NCBI GenBank assembly: GCA_963716455.1
Contig: CAVQTK010000011.1
Span: forward strand, 44,252-108,251
Direction: 5' to 3'
From: CAVQTK01 sp963716455
GTDB lineage: Bacteria; Pseudomonadota; Gammaproteobacteria; Coxiellales; Coxiellaceae
Length of the DNA: 64,000 bases
Shown here: positions 18,801-27,838 of the stretch, one piece after another
Position numbering within the stretch: position 1 is the stretch's first letter
How the letters are laid out: each line of letters begins with the position of its first letter
Position numbers and translations under genes: made by a program
The notes under the pieces: model-generated
Database searches by the model: none
What the model was told of the DNA's origin: nothing
The model's input: the letters and a program-made list of their open reading frames with translations, nothing else

Positions 18801-20658
18801 ATTCTCGTCTCGTTTTTCTTCGTCAAACTCTTCTACTTCTTCGTCTGTGTCGTCTATCTCCAGGCCATTTTCATCAAGCACTCTCGTCACTTCCTCTTCA
18901 TCCTCAACAAGCTCAGGACCTTCAAGTCCTAGTCATTCGACTGCTACATCTTCTGGAAGTGTTTCTTCATCAAGCTTTTCTATTCCTTCGTCTGTGTTGT
19001 CCACCACCTCCTTTAGGCCATCTGCAAAAACACGAAAAACTTTATCCCCTCCGCCTGCTTCAAACTCACTTGTGATTTTAACCACCTCATCTTCAACAAC
19101 TTCTACTATGGGGCCGGTAAAGAGTGCTTCAACAAGCTCAAAATTTTCAAGTTCAAGTTCAAGTTCAAGTTCAAGTTTTACATCCACCGATCCTCTTGTT
19201 AGTCGATCTGGCTCCTCTCCTGCTTTTTTTACTGTAACCTCTCCAGCGTCAACATCGAGCCCTAGTCTGTTTGAACAGTTAGAAGCGGCAGCGAAAAATG
19301 GTGAAATAGCGTTATTTGCTCATGCATTGGAAAAAATAAATAGGTTAACTTTAGAGAAAAAGTCGACTGTTACAAATGGCGATTCTAAGAAAGGTGAGTT
19401 AGAGGCAAAATGGCCTTCGCTAAAGTCTAAATTAACAGTAGCATTAAAAACTGATTCGGCCAATGCTTCTAGATTACACTATCAAAAAGCACCTTTTTAT
19501 ACACATAACCAGGAAAAACTACGCCAGATGTTGTGGTTATTAGAAACGCCCCAAAAAAAATTGGAAAATCCCCTAACCGGAAAACAAGAGCTGTTTTATG
19601 AAATAAAAGCCGCGCCTAATGGAAATTGTTTCTTTGAATCCACCTTCAAAGGATTGCAATGTCTTGATGCAAAATCATTACCCACTCATAAGATTGATGA
19701 TATAGAAAAATTGCGCGGGAAAATTGCTGAACTTCTAAGTAAACTTGCAGACACTACAACGGCTGCCGGTATAACTTATGAGCAGGATATTTTGCATACT
19801 TTTATTGAATTAGTACAACGTATCGATGACCCTATAATAGCGGGTGGTTATCCTCAAGATTTGATTAGTTGGTTGCAAGATCTTGCCAAGCAATATAGAA
19901 GTCTTCTTACGCAGCGCGGGGTAGAGGTAACTTATGCCGCATCCAAAGAGGCTATAGAATCGAATAGTACTAATTCTATTTATTTGGTCGGAACTGGGTT
20001 AACCAAGGATATTTACTATATCAAAGAAGAGAAAACTGAACTGAAAAGCTTCTCCAAAATAACTGTAACTGCGGATGAAAATAAATCATTACAGTCATCT
20101 CAAAATCCTATTAAAGTATTTAATAAGGCTAAGCAACATCTCGCTGCACATTTATTGCAAAATTTTCTTAAAGAAACAACTTTGCCTGCCTATGTTGAGG
20201 CACTGAAACAGACTATGTGGGGGGGGTTGATTGAAATGTCACTGATTAGTCATGAGTTTAAACTAAGAGTAGTCGTTATGGATGAAACAGGAACGGTTAC
20301 CAATGATATTGGCAAAGATAAAGGGTACATCAATACTTTATTTTTGCTTCATCGGGATGGGGGTACCCACTATAACTTGCTCATTTCTAGTACATTATTG
20401 CAATCTGAAGAAGATATTGTACGTGTAGTTAACTCTACTGCTGTTGTTAAGCCTGTTGGTCAATCTAATCAAAGTAGTGATATCGATCCCAACACTATCA
20501 AATATCGTCATGGAGGTGACTATACAGACAGCTTCGGTTCGCCATTACATTCAAGAGGAAGAACTCGCTCCAGTCGAAGAGCTCGTAACTTGGAATCTTC
20601 TGTGAGTTCTTCTTCGTCTAGCTCTAGCAGCAATCCTTTTAGCTCCTCTGGAAGTTAA
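12838..20658 (+). CDS. Giant coiled-coil Ser-rich protein with OTU cysteine protease domain (candidate effector)
   Basis: About 2,605 aa if three one-base excesses are repaired (AAAA 12921-12924, TTT 13133-13135, CCC 13612-13614); as written the main frame starts near 13561 (2,365 aa). Order (repaired numbering): a long Lys/Glu/Gln-rich coiled-coil region over most of 1-1900, a Ser/Thr-rich linker (about 1983-2140, bases 18785-19260), an OTU-like domain, and a C-terminal Arg-rich then poly-Ser tail. The OTU call rests on NGNCFFESTFKGL (Cys about 2263, base 19627) and THYNLLIS (His about 2510, base 20368), the usual catalytic Cys and His settings. OTU enzymes remove ubiquitin, a host modification. 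No signal peptide; Dot/Icm export is inference. Confidence 0.8.
19146..19175 (+). repeat. Hexanucleotide tandem repeat in the Ser-rich linker
   Basis: Five perfect TTCAAG units coding alternating TCA/AGT serine codons. Copy-number changes here would lengthen or shorten the linker in steps of two serines without breaking the frame. Confidence 0.85.
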
Positions 20659-20739
20659 CAAAAAATGATCAATATTTTATTTTTTATTATTCTCGATTAA
20701 AATTAATAAGAAGGGAATGAAATCAATTGAAGGAAACTC

Positions 20740-21177
20740 ATGAAAAAAATAATAAAAATATTTTTATATCCTACAAACTGTAGGTTTAAGCTCACTTTAG
20801 CGCGTATTTTATTATTGCTGCTTTTAGTTAATTTTGCTGAAATTCCAGTAGCCTTAGCTTCTCGAACGGGTGAGCAAGTTTATCAAATCGCTTGTCAAGC
20901 TTGTCATGCTAATGGTGTTGCCAATGCACCCAGAGCGCATGATCAAGCTGCTTGGGAAACTCGCTATAAACTTACCTTAGCAAAAATAATGCAGGATAAT
21001 CCTAATTTGCCAGAAAAAGAACAAAAAGCAGCCGTTATGAAAAATTGGGTGCTAACGGTTAAAAATGGATTAAATGCGATGCCCGCCGGAGGGATGTGCT
21101 CTGATTGTAATGATGAGGAATATCAAGCCGCCATTGCCTTTATGTTGAGTAAAGATGAAACTCCTCTTGAGCCGTAG
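20740..21177 (+). CDS. Cytochrome c5-type monoheme protein
   Basis: 145 aa periplasmic electron carrier. Long N-terminal membrane/signal segment (ARILLLLLLVNFAEIPVALA). The heme site is CQACH (residues 52-56), a candidate axial Met is in AMPAGGMC, and the CSDC disulfide pair near the end is the c5 signature. GAAGGAAA precedes the ATG. The stop codon TAG abuts repeat A (TAGCTCACCC follows directly). Similar c5 units recur in the disrupted gene at the right end of the window. Confidence 0.9.
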   Translation: MKKIIKIFLYPTNCRFKLTLARILLLLLLVNFAEIPVALASRTGEQVYQIACQACHANGVANAPRAHDQAAWETRYKLTLAKIMQDNPNLPEKEQKAAVMKNWVLTVKNGLNAMPAGGMCSDCNDEEYQAAIAFMLSKDETPLEP

Positions 21178-21357
21178 TAGCTCACCCTGTAGCTTGGAAC
21201 AGCCTATTTCGTGTCATTGCGAACGAGCTTGCGAGTGAAGCAATCCAGTTCGTACTTTGGACAATGTTCTGTACTGGATTGCTTCCCCCTCGCAAAATCG
21301 GGGTCGCAATGCAATGACGATAATTGAACGTTCACATATAGTCAGGAACCCCAACTA
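21175..21357. repeat. Repeat family A, copy 1 (reverse), with repeat B nested inside
   Basis: Begins TAGTAGCTCACCCTGTAGCTTGGAAC and ends GAACGTTCAC...GTCAGGAACCCCAACTA, the reverse complement of the left end of the 47.5-kb copy. Bases 21213-21318 are repeat B. It starts at the stop codon of the cytochrome gene. Confidence 0.7.
21213..21318. repeat. Repeat family B, copy 1
   Basis: GTCATTGCGAACGAGCTTGCG ... CGCAATGCAATGAC; a palindromic element with internal GAAGCAATCCAGT / ACTGGATTGCTTC arms. Related copies: 47658-47757, 62307-62391, split copy around the IS110 element, degenerate copy 37067-37110. Confidence 0.8.
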
Positions 21358-21375
21358 TACACGTCTATTACAAAG

Positions 21376-21405
21376 ATAAAAAAAACCCCGCACGAGGCGG
21401 GGTTT
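21376..21405 (-). terminator. Rho-independent terminator of groESL
   Basis: Read on the minus strand: AAACCCCGCC TCGT GCGGGGTTT followed by a run of T. About 33 bp after the groEL stop. Confidence 0.9.
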
Positions 21406-21437
21406 GCAGATGGATATACGGTTAAGTACGAGATGAT

Positions 21438-23108
21438 TTACATCATGCCGCCCATACCACCCATACCTCCCATGCCGCCCATACCACCACCGCCTTCACC
21501 GCCGCCATGATGACCGTGCTGTTCTTCTTTTGGAGCATCAGTTATCATGCATTCTGTGGTTATCATTAAACCGGCGATAGACACTGCATTTTGCAAGGCA
21601 GTGCGAGTTACTTTAGTCGGATCAAGAATACCCATCTCGATCATATCACCGAATTCACCGGTTGCAGCATTGTAGCCATAGTTTTCTGAAGAGTTAGCTT
21701 CTACCTTGGATAGAATAACAGCGGGCTCTTCACCTGCATTAGCTACAATTTGACGTAATGGGGTGCTCATTGCGTGGCGTAGAATATCAACCCCTACTTG
21801 CTGGTCATGATTGGCTACTTTGATATCCTTTAATGCACGTAATGCGCGAATTAAAGCAACTCCACCACCGGGCACAATCCCTTCTTCGACAGCAGCGCGA
21901 GTGGCATGTAAAGCATCTTCTACACGTGCTTTCTTTTCTTTCATTTCCACTTCAGTGGCCGCGCCTACTTTGATTACTGCTACGCCTCCGGCTAATTTAG
22001 CTAAACGTTCTTGAAGCTTTTCTTTATCGTAATCTGATGTACTTGCTTCAACTTCTTGGCGGATTTGTTCAATGCGAGATTTAATATCTCTAGTATCGCC
22101 GCCGCCATCAATGATGGTAGTGTTTTCTTTAGTAACCACGATGCGTTTAGCTGAGCCTAAGTCTTCTAAAGTGGTTGTTTCTAAGGAAAACCCAACTTCT
22201 TCGGAAATTACTTTGGCGCCAGTCAGAATAGCAATATCTTGCAACATGGCTTTACGGCGATCACCAAATCCAGGAGCTTTTACTGCTACTACTTTCACAA
22301 TACCGCGAATATTATTAACCACTAGAGTTGCTAAAGCTTCCCCTTCTACATCTTCTGCAATAATTAATAGCGGTTTACCAGCTTTAGCTACGGATTCTAA
22401 TACGGGTAACATTTCACGAATATTAGATAATTTTTTATCTACCAATAAGACTAAGGCAGAATCATACTCAACGCTCATGTTTTGTTGGTTGTTGATAAAG
22501 TATGGAGAGAGATAACCACGATCAAACTGCATACCTTCTACTACCTCTAATTCATTTTGTAATCCAGAGGCACTTTCAACAGTAATAACACCTTCTTTCC
22601 CAACTTTTGCCATAGCATCAGCAATAATACGACCAATTTCTTCATCAGCATTAGCAGAAATTGTTCCTACTTGCGCAATGGCTTTGTCATCTGCACAAGG
22701 CTTAGAAATGTTCTTTAATTCAGCAACTACTGCGGTAAAGCCTTTGTCTAAACCACGCTTTAAATCCATAGGATTCATACCAGCAGCCACTGCACGGATG
22801 CCTTCTTTGAGAATTGCTTGGGCCAAAACAGTAGCAGTAGTAGTGCCATCTCCTGCTGAATCAGAGGTTTGTGAGGCCACCTCTTTAACCATCTGTGCGC
22901 CCATATTTTCAAATTTGTCAGTAAGCTCAATTTCTTTAGCTACACTTACACCGTCTTTAGTAATAGTGGGAGCTCCGAAAGATTTATCCAATACTACGTT
23001 TCGGCCTTTAGGACCCAGTGTGACTTTTACAGCATCGGCTAAAATGTCCACGCCACGCATGAGTGAACGTTTAGTGCTGTCTCCATGTTGAATTAATTTT
23101 GCTGCCAT
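21438..23108 (-). CDS. groEL: Chaperonin GroEL
   Basis: 60-kDa chaperonin forming the double-ring folding chamber (556 aa; usual 540-550). Start MAAKLIQHGDSTKRSLMRGV; ATP-binding VTLGPKGRNVVLDK and GDGTTTATVLA; the hinge signature AAVEEGIVPGGGVAL; a long GGM-repeat tail (GGMGGMGGMGGMGGMM). Encoded 26 bp after groES, transcribed from the heat-shock promoter upstream of groES. Intact, with no frame slips over 1.67 kb. Confidence 0.99.
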   Translation of the reverse strand: MAAKLIQHGDSTKRSLMRGVDILADAVKVTLGPKGRNVVLDKSFGAPTITKDGVSVAKEIELTDKFENMGAQMVKEVASQTSDSAGDGTTTATVLAQAILKEGIRAVAAGMNPMDLKRGLDKGFTAVVAELKNISKPCADDKAIAQVGTISANADEEIGRIIADAMAKVGKEGVITVESASGLQNELEVVEGMQFDRGYLSPYFINNQQNMSVEYDSALVLLVDKKLSNIREMLPVLESVAKAGKPLLIIAEDVEGEALATLVVNNIRGIVKVVAVKAPGFGDRRKAMLQDIAILTGAKVISEEVGFSLETTTLEDLGSAKRIVVTKENTTIIDGGGDTRDIKSRIEQIRQEVEASTSDYDKEKLQERLAKLAGGVAVIKVGAATEVEMKEKKARVEDALHATRAAVEEGIVPGGGVALIRALRALKDIKVANHDQQVGVDILRHAMSTPLRQIVANAGEEPAVILSKVEANSSENYGYNAATGEFGDMIEMGILDPTKVTRTALQNAVSIAGLMITTECMITDAPKEEQHGHHGGGEGGGGMGGMGGMGGMGGMM

Positions 23109-23134
23109 TTTCTTTTTACCTCGTTTAATAGTTG

Positions 23135-23437
23135 TTATTCTGTAAAGATTCCAATGATGTCGTCTTCACGCAACACCACATACTCTTCGCCATTGATCTT
23201 AATTTCACTGCCAGAGTATTTACTGAAAATAATTTTGTCCCCTAGCTTAATAGATAAAGGTTGAACGGAACCGTCTTCACGTACTTTACCCGTTCCTAGA
23301 GCACAAACTAAACCTTCCTGGGGTTTTTCCTTAGCAGTTCCTGGGATTACTATACCACCAGGTGATTTAAGATCCGCTTCCAAACGCTTTACTAAAGCGC
23401 GGTCGCCTAGTGGCTTTAAATTGATTTTATCAGCCAT
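23135..23437 (-). CDS. groES: Co-chaperonin GroES
   Basis: 10-kDa lid of GroEL (100 aa from MADKINLKPLGDR). The mobile-loop region KSPGGIVIPGTAKEKP is present. The ATG at 23437 follows TGGAGAAAAGT; a GTG at 23449 would add four residues but lies within that Shine-Dalgarno region. First gene of the groESL operon. Confidence 0.98.
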   Translation of the reverse strand: MADKINLKPLGDRALVKRLEADLKSPGGIVIPGTAKEKPQEGLVCALGTGKVREDGSVQPLSIKLGDKIIFSKYSGSEIKINGEEYVVLREDDIIGIFTE

Positions 23438-23549
23438 ACTTTTCTCCACTTATACTATAATTAAGTTGCATTGCTGTTAGCCCATCGATAAGCTAAGCAG
23501 CCCCATTATTATGATTTTTTCGATTGGTACTTAGTACCTTACTACTTCC

Positions 23550-23577
23550 ATATAGGGACGAGTTTATAAAATTCAAG
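23550..23577 (-). promoter_or_regulatory. Sigma-32-type heat-shock promoter of groESL
   Basis: On the minus strand: CTTGAA (23577-23572), 14-nt spacer, CCCTATAT (23557-23550). A close match to the sigma-32 consensus, about 113 bp before groES. The leader contains the palindrome GGTACTTAGTACC (23526-23538), 12 bp downstream of the -10. Confidence 0.75.
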
Positions 23578-23633
23578 GGTAAGAATTAAATTTGTTCAGT
23601 TGCATGATTAAAAGAATGAGAGTATTTTTTTAT

Positions 23634-23729
23634 TAGACTTCTTTCCAAACCCAGTATTTTGGTCCCATCTTGTTATAGCGGAGTTTACATGCGAGTAAAT
23701 GAGCAAAAGACGAAGTTTGGAAAGAAGTA
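23634..23729. mobile_element. MITE-like repeat C, divergent copy 4
   Basis: Ends TAGACTTCTTTCCAAAC ... GTTTGGAAAGAAGTA are inverted repeats of the C type with changed inner bases; the interior is unlike the other copies. It fills most of the groES-acnA divergent intergenic region and ends 28 bp before the acnA start, so the acnA promoter may lie in it. Confidence 0.6.
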
Positions 23730-23756
23730 TTAACATTAACACTAATGGAGCGTTGT

Positions 23757-26421
23757 ATGCATGATAGTTTTCAAACACGACAAGTACTCACTGTTAATGA
23801 CCAAAACTACATCTATTTCAGCTTGCCAGCCGCGGAAAAAAAGCTAGGGGATATTCGGCGCTTACCTTTTTCTTTAAAAATTCTATTAGAAAATTTATTA
23901 CGACACGAAGATGGAAATAAAGTTACTTCTCAAGATATTCAGGCTTTGGCTGAATGGTTACAGCAACGGCGCTCAAGTCGAGAGATTGCCTATCATCCGG
24001 CTCGAGTATTGATGCAAGATTTTACCGGAGTACCTGCCGTAGTTGATTTAGCGGCTATGCGTGCGGCTATATCCCTGATGAATGGGGATCCCAAAAAAAT
24101 TAATCCTTTGTGCCCAGTGGATTTAATTATTGATCATTCAGTACAAGTAGATGAATTTGGTAATCTGCGTGCCTATGAAGATAATGTACGTATTGAAATT
24201 GAGCGTAACCGGGAACGCTATCAGTTTTTAAAATGGGGTCAAAAAGCATTTGGTAATTTTCGTTTGGTTCCACCCGGTACCGGAATTTGTCATCAAGTTA
24301 ATCTTGAATATTTAGCACGTACGGTTTGGTCTAGAGAAGAAGGCGAAAAGCAGTATGCTTTTCCTGATACTTTAGTAGGGACAGATAGTCATACCACCAT
24401 GGTCAACGGATTAGGGGTGCTAGGTTGGGGAGTGGGTGGTATAGAAGCAGAAGCTGCGATGTTAGGCCAGCCCATTTCTATGCTTATTCCTGAAGTTATT
24501 GGCTTTCGTTTAGAAGGAAAATTACGCGAGGGTATTACCGCTACGGATTTGGTGTTGACTATTACCGAAATGTTGCGTGCGCGCGGGGTAGTTGGTAAGT
24601 TCGTAGAATTTTATGGTGCTGGATTACAAGAGTTAGCAGTTGCAGATCGAGCAACTATTGGTAACATGGCTCCAGAATATGGCGCTACTTGTGGATTATT
24701 CCCTATTGATGTGGAAACAATTAAATATTTACAACTCACTAACCGTGATCCGCAAACAATTGCATTGGTCCAGGCTTATGCTCAGGCTCAAGGCTTATGG
24801 CATGATCATGATACTCCAGAACCTATCTTTAGCGACGTCATTACCTTAGATTTAAGCACAGTGGAACCTAGCTTAGCAGGACCCAAACGTCCTCAAGATA
24901 GAGTGGTAGTTTCTGAGTTACGTCAAGCCACTGAAACCGTAATTCGACAATCAGGAAAAGGTGAGCAAATAGAACAACGTTTTTCCAATGAAGATGGATA
25001 TACTATGGGCCATGGGGATGTTGTTATTGCTGCAATTACTAGCTGCACTAATACTTCAAACCCAAGTGTTATGTTAGGAGCAGGTTTGCTTGCTAAGAAA
25101 GCAGTAGAAAAGGGCCTTACGATGCATCCTTGGGTAAAAGCTTCTTTAGCTCCAGGATCTAAGGTAGTCACCGACTATCTGGCGCGCACTCAATTGTTAC
25201 CTTATTTAGAGCAGTTAGGATTTTATTTGGTAGGGTATGGATGTACTACTTGCATAGGAAATTCAGGTCCTTTGTTGCCTAGCATTACCCGCCTTATTCA
25301 AGAAAATGATTTGCTTGCCAGCGCCGTCTTATCCGGAAATCGTAACTTTGAAGGTCGTATTCATCCTTTAGTTAAAGCCAATTGGCTGGCTTCTCCGCCA
25401 TTAGTAGTGGCCTATGCTTTAGCTGGAACTACGCGGATTAATTTACAGGTCGAACCATTAGGTAAAGCTGCCAATGGTCAGCCCGTTTTTTTAAGAGATA
25501 TTTGGCCTTCACAAGCGGAAATAGCAGCAATGGTTGCACAGGTGAGTAAGAGTATGTTTCAAAAAGAATATTCGGAAGTATTTAAAGGAGACCATGAGTG
25601 GCAAGCTATTCCAGTTCATACCAACATGACTTATGAATGGCAAGAAGATTCCACCTATGTCCGTCATCCGCCATTTTTTACCGGCATGTCTAAAGAACCT
25701 CAGCCTTTACAAGATATTAAAGGCGCACGTATTTTAGCGTTATTAGGTGATAGTGTTACTACTGATCATATCTCACCAGCGGGTTCTATAAAAGCAGACA
25801 GTCCAGCAGGCCGTTATTTGCAAGAGCATGGTGTAACAGTGAAAGATTTTAATTCATATGGAGCTCGCCGAGGGAATCATGAGGTTATGATGCGGGGTAC
25901 TTTTGCAAATATTCGCATTCGTAATGAAATGGTTCCGGGAATAGAGGGGGGGATTACGAAACATTATCCTAGTCAAGAAATACTATCTATATATGATGCT
26001 GCCATGCAATATCAACAAGAAGGAATTCCATTAGTTATTATAGCAGGTCGGGAATATGGCACGGGTTCCTCTCGTGACTGGGCAGCCAAGGGTACCTCTT
26101 TTACTAGGGGTAAAGGCGGTAATAGCAGAAAGTTTTGAACGGATTCATCGTTCAAATTTAATTGGTATGGGTATTTTACCTCTGCAATTTGCCCCAGGAG
26201 AAAATCGCAATACTTTGGAGTTAGATGGCTCAGAAAAAATATCTTTATTAGGATTGACCTCTGGAGTTAATCCTGGCATGACTGTGACTGTGCGTATCAT
26301 GCGTATGAATGATAAAGTGGATCAAAGCGTTCTCGTCAGTCGCATTGATACCCAAAACGAAGCGGCTTATTATCGTCATGGGGGTATTTTGCAGTATATG
26401 TTACGTCAGATGTCAGGTTAG
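23757..26421 (+). CDS. acnA: Aconitate hydratase A, one frame slip near the 3' end
   Basis: TCA-cycle enzyme interconverting citrate and isocitrate (about 887 aa after repair). The 4Fe-4S ligands are in ITSCTNTSNP and GCTTCIGNSGP; substrate motifs DSHTTMVNGLGVLGWGVGGIEAEAAMLG and GREYGTGSSRDWAAKG are present. The frame stops at 26138 just after the last motif; the rest (LLGVKAVIAESFERIHRSNL ...) continues in the +1 frame, as if TTTT at 26099-26102 should be TTT. ATG 23757 is preferred (GGAG 6 nt upstream); ATG 23745 is possible. The 3' end overlaps convergent bioA by 86 bp. Confidence 0.95.
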
Positions 26422-27742
26422 CATTGAGAACTGAACAGATGGCCCGCTGGGTAATATCCTTCAACTCATTTAAAGTTGCTTTAGAAGTATTTAATGGCGG
26501 AAACCAGTAAATCGTGTTGCCTATTGGGCGCAGTAAAGCTCCGAGTTCAACAGCACGTTGATAAATTTCAAATCCAAATCTTCGTTTGCTATCATCAACT
26601 ACAAGATCGGCTGCAATCAAAGCCCCGATACCGCGAATATTTTTAAGTTTTCCTGTTTCAGCCGCTATTGCTGCCATATTTGTATATAAAATGGATTCCA
26701 TTTGTTGCACATAATCACAAATTTTTTCATCCGCCATAATGGCTAAGGTTTCTACAGCAGCTGCCGCTCCTAAGACATGACCGCTATAAGTATGCGAATG
26801 CAAAAAAGATTTGCCGGTAGAATAATCATCATAAAATGAACTATAGATATCATTAGTAGTTAGCACGGCACTGAATGGGAACCATCCAGAGGTTAATCCT
26901 TTAGATAAACACAAAAAGTCTGGCTCAATATTAGCATATTCGCAGGCTAACATTTTTCCGGTGCGCCCAATGCCTGTCATAATTTCATCGGCGATGAGGT
27001 GGACATCATGCTGTCGGGTCCAAGAATATAAGCGTTGTAAAAAATCTGGGCTGTAGATTTGCATTCCTCCGGCCCCCTGAACGATAGGTTCAAGAATAAT
27101 AGCTGTGGTTTTATCTGCTAATGGAGCTAATTGTTTTTCTATAGTAGGCCATATAGAAGAGCTATCCAACCAACCTGGATCGTTCTTCCCCGATACATAA
27201 GGAATGGAAGAGATTAAGCTTACTGGAAAAAGTAATGCGCGATAAGCATCACGATAAATACCTAGATCGCTTGCACTTAAGGCGCCCACTGTTTCACCGT
27301 GGTAGCCGTTAGATAAAGCAATGAAATGATTACGCGGGTTATTGCCCCGAATGTGCCGAGAATGAATACTCATTTTCATGGCAATTTCCACCGCACAGGA
27401 GCCGTCACCGGCATAGAAAATCTTATTAAGTGTTTTAGTTAATTTGGCTAAGGTTTCAGATAAATGCACAATGGTTTCATTGGTAGTATTAGCAAAGATA
27501 ACATGTTCAAAGTTATTTATTTGTTTGAAAACGGCTTGCTTGATTCGGGGATGACCATGCCCTAATGATTTACACCACCAACTGGAAATAGCATCAATAA
27601 TTTTTTTGCCGTTGGCTAATTCAATATACGAACCTTGTGCAGCTACAACAGTTAAAGGTTTAAAACTCTCATAGTCTTTCATTTGCGAGCAGGGGTGCCA
27701 TATGTATTGCAAATCTCTTTCTGCGAGTGTTAGATTACTCAT
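26336..27742 (-). CDS. bioA: Adenosylmethionine-8-amino-7-oxononanoate aminotransferase
   Basis: PLP enzyme converting KAPA to DAPA in biotin synthesis (468 aa). Class-III aminotransferase motifs: SWWCKSLGHGHPRI, GDGSCAVEIAMKMS, IADEIMTGIGRTGKM, and the PLP lysine in CLSKGLTSGWFP. The ATG at 27742 with AGGA 7 nt upstream is chosen; ATG 27754 is possible. The C-terminal about 25 residues overlap the acnA 3' end on the other strand. Divergent from bioBFHCD but separated from it by 3.1 kb of unrelated genes. Confidence 0.96.
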   Translation of the reverse strand: MSNLTLAERDLQYIWHPCSQMKDYESFKPLTVVAAQGSYIELANGKKIIDAISSWWCKSLGHGHPRIKQAVFKQINNFEHVIFANTTNETIVHLSETLAKLTKTLNKIFYAGDGSCAVEIAMKMSIHSRHIRGNNPRNHFIALSNGYHGETVGALSASDLGIYRDAYRALLFPVSLISSIPYVSGKNDPGWLDSSSIWPTIEKQLAPLADKTTAIILEPIVQGAGGMQIYSPDFLQRLYSWTRQHDVHLIADEIMTGIGRTGKMLACEYANIEPDFLCLSKGLTSGWFPFSAVLTTNDIYSSFYDDYSTGKSFLHSHTYSGHVLGAAAAVETLAIMADEKICDYVQQMESILYTNMAAIAAETGKLKNIRGIGALIAADLVVDDSKRRFGFEIYQRAVELGALLRPIGNTIYWFPPLNTSKATLNELKDITQRAICSVLNANLTSDVTYTAKYPHDDNKPLRFGYQCD

Positions 27743-27838
27743 ATCATTCCTCATGGTATTAAACACCACCACTTGACTATAGATATCAAATAAAATTACT
27801 TTTTTATGATTATTTTTTAACAGCTAATATAATAGTCT

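Noticed and set aside
18710..19187. Leu-rich and Glu/Val-rich frames opposite or beside the Ser-rich linker
   Set aside because: Low-complexity shadows of the Ser codons (TCA/AGT/TCT) in the OTU gene.
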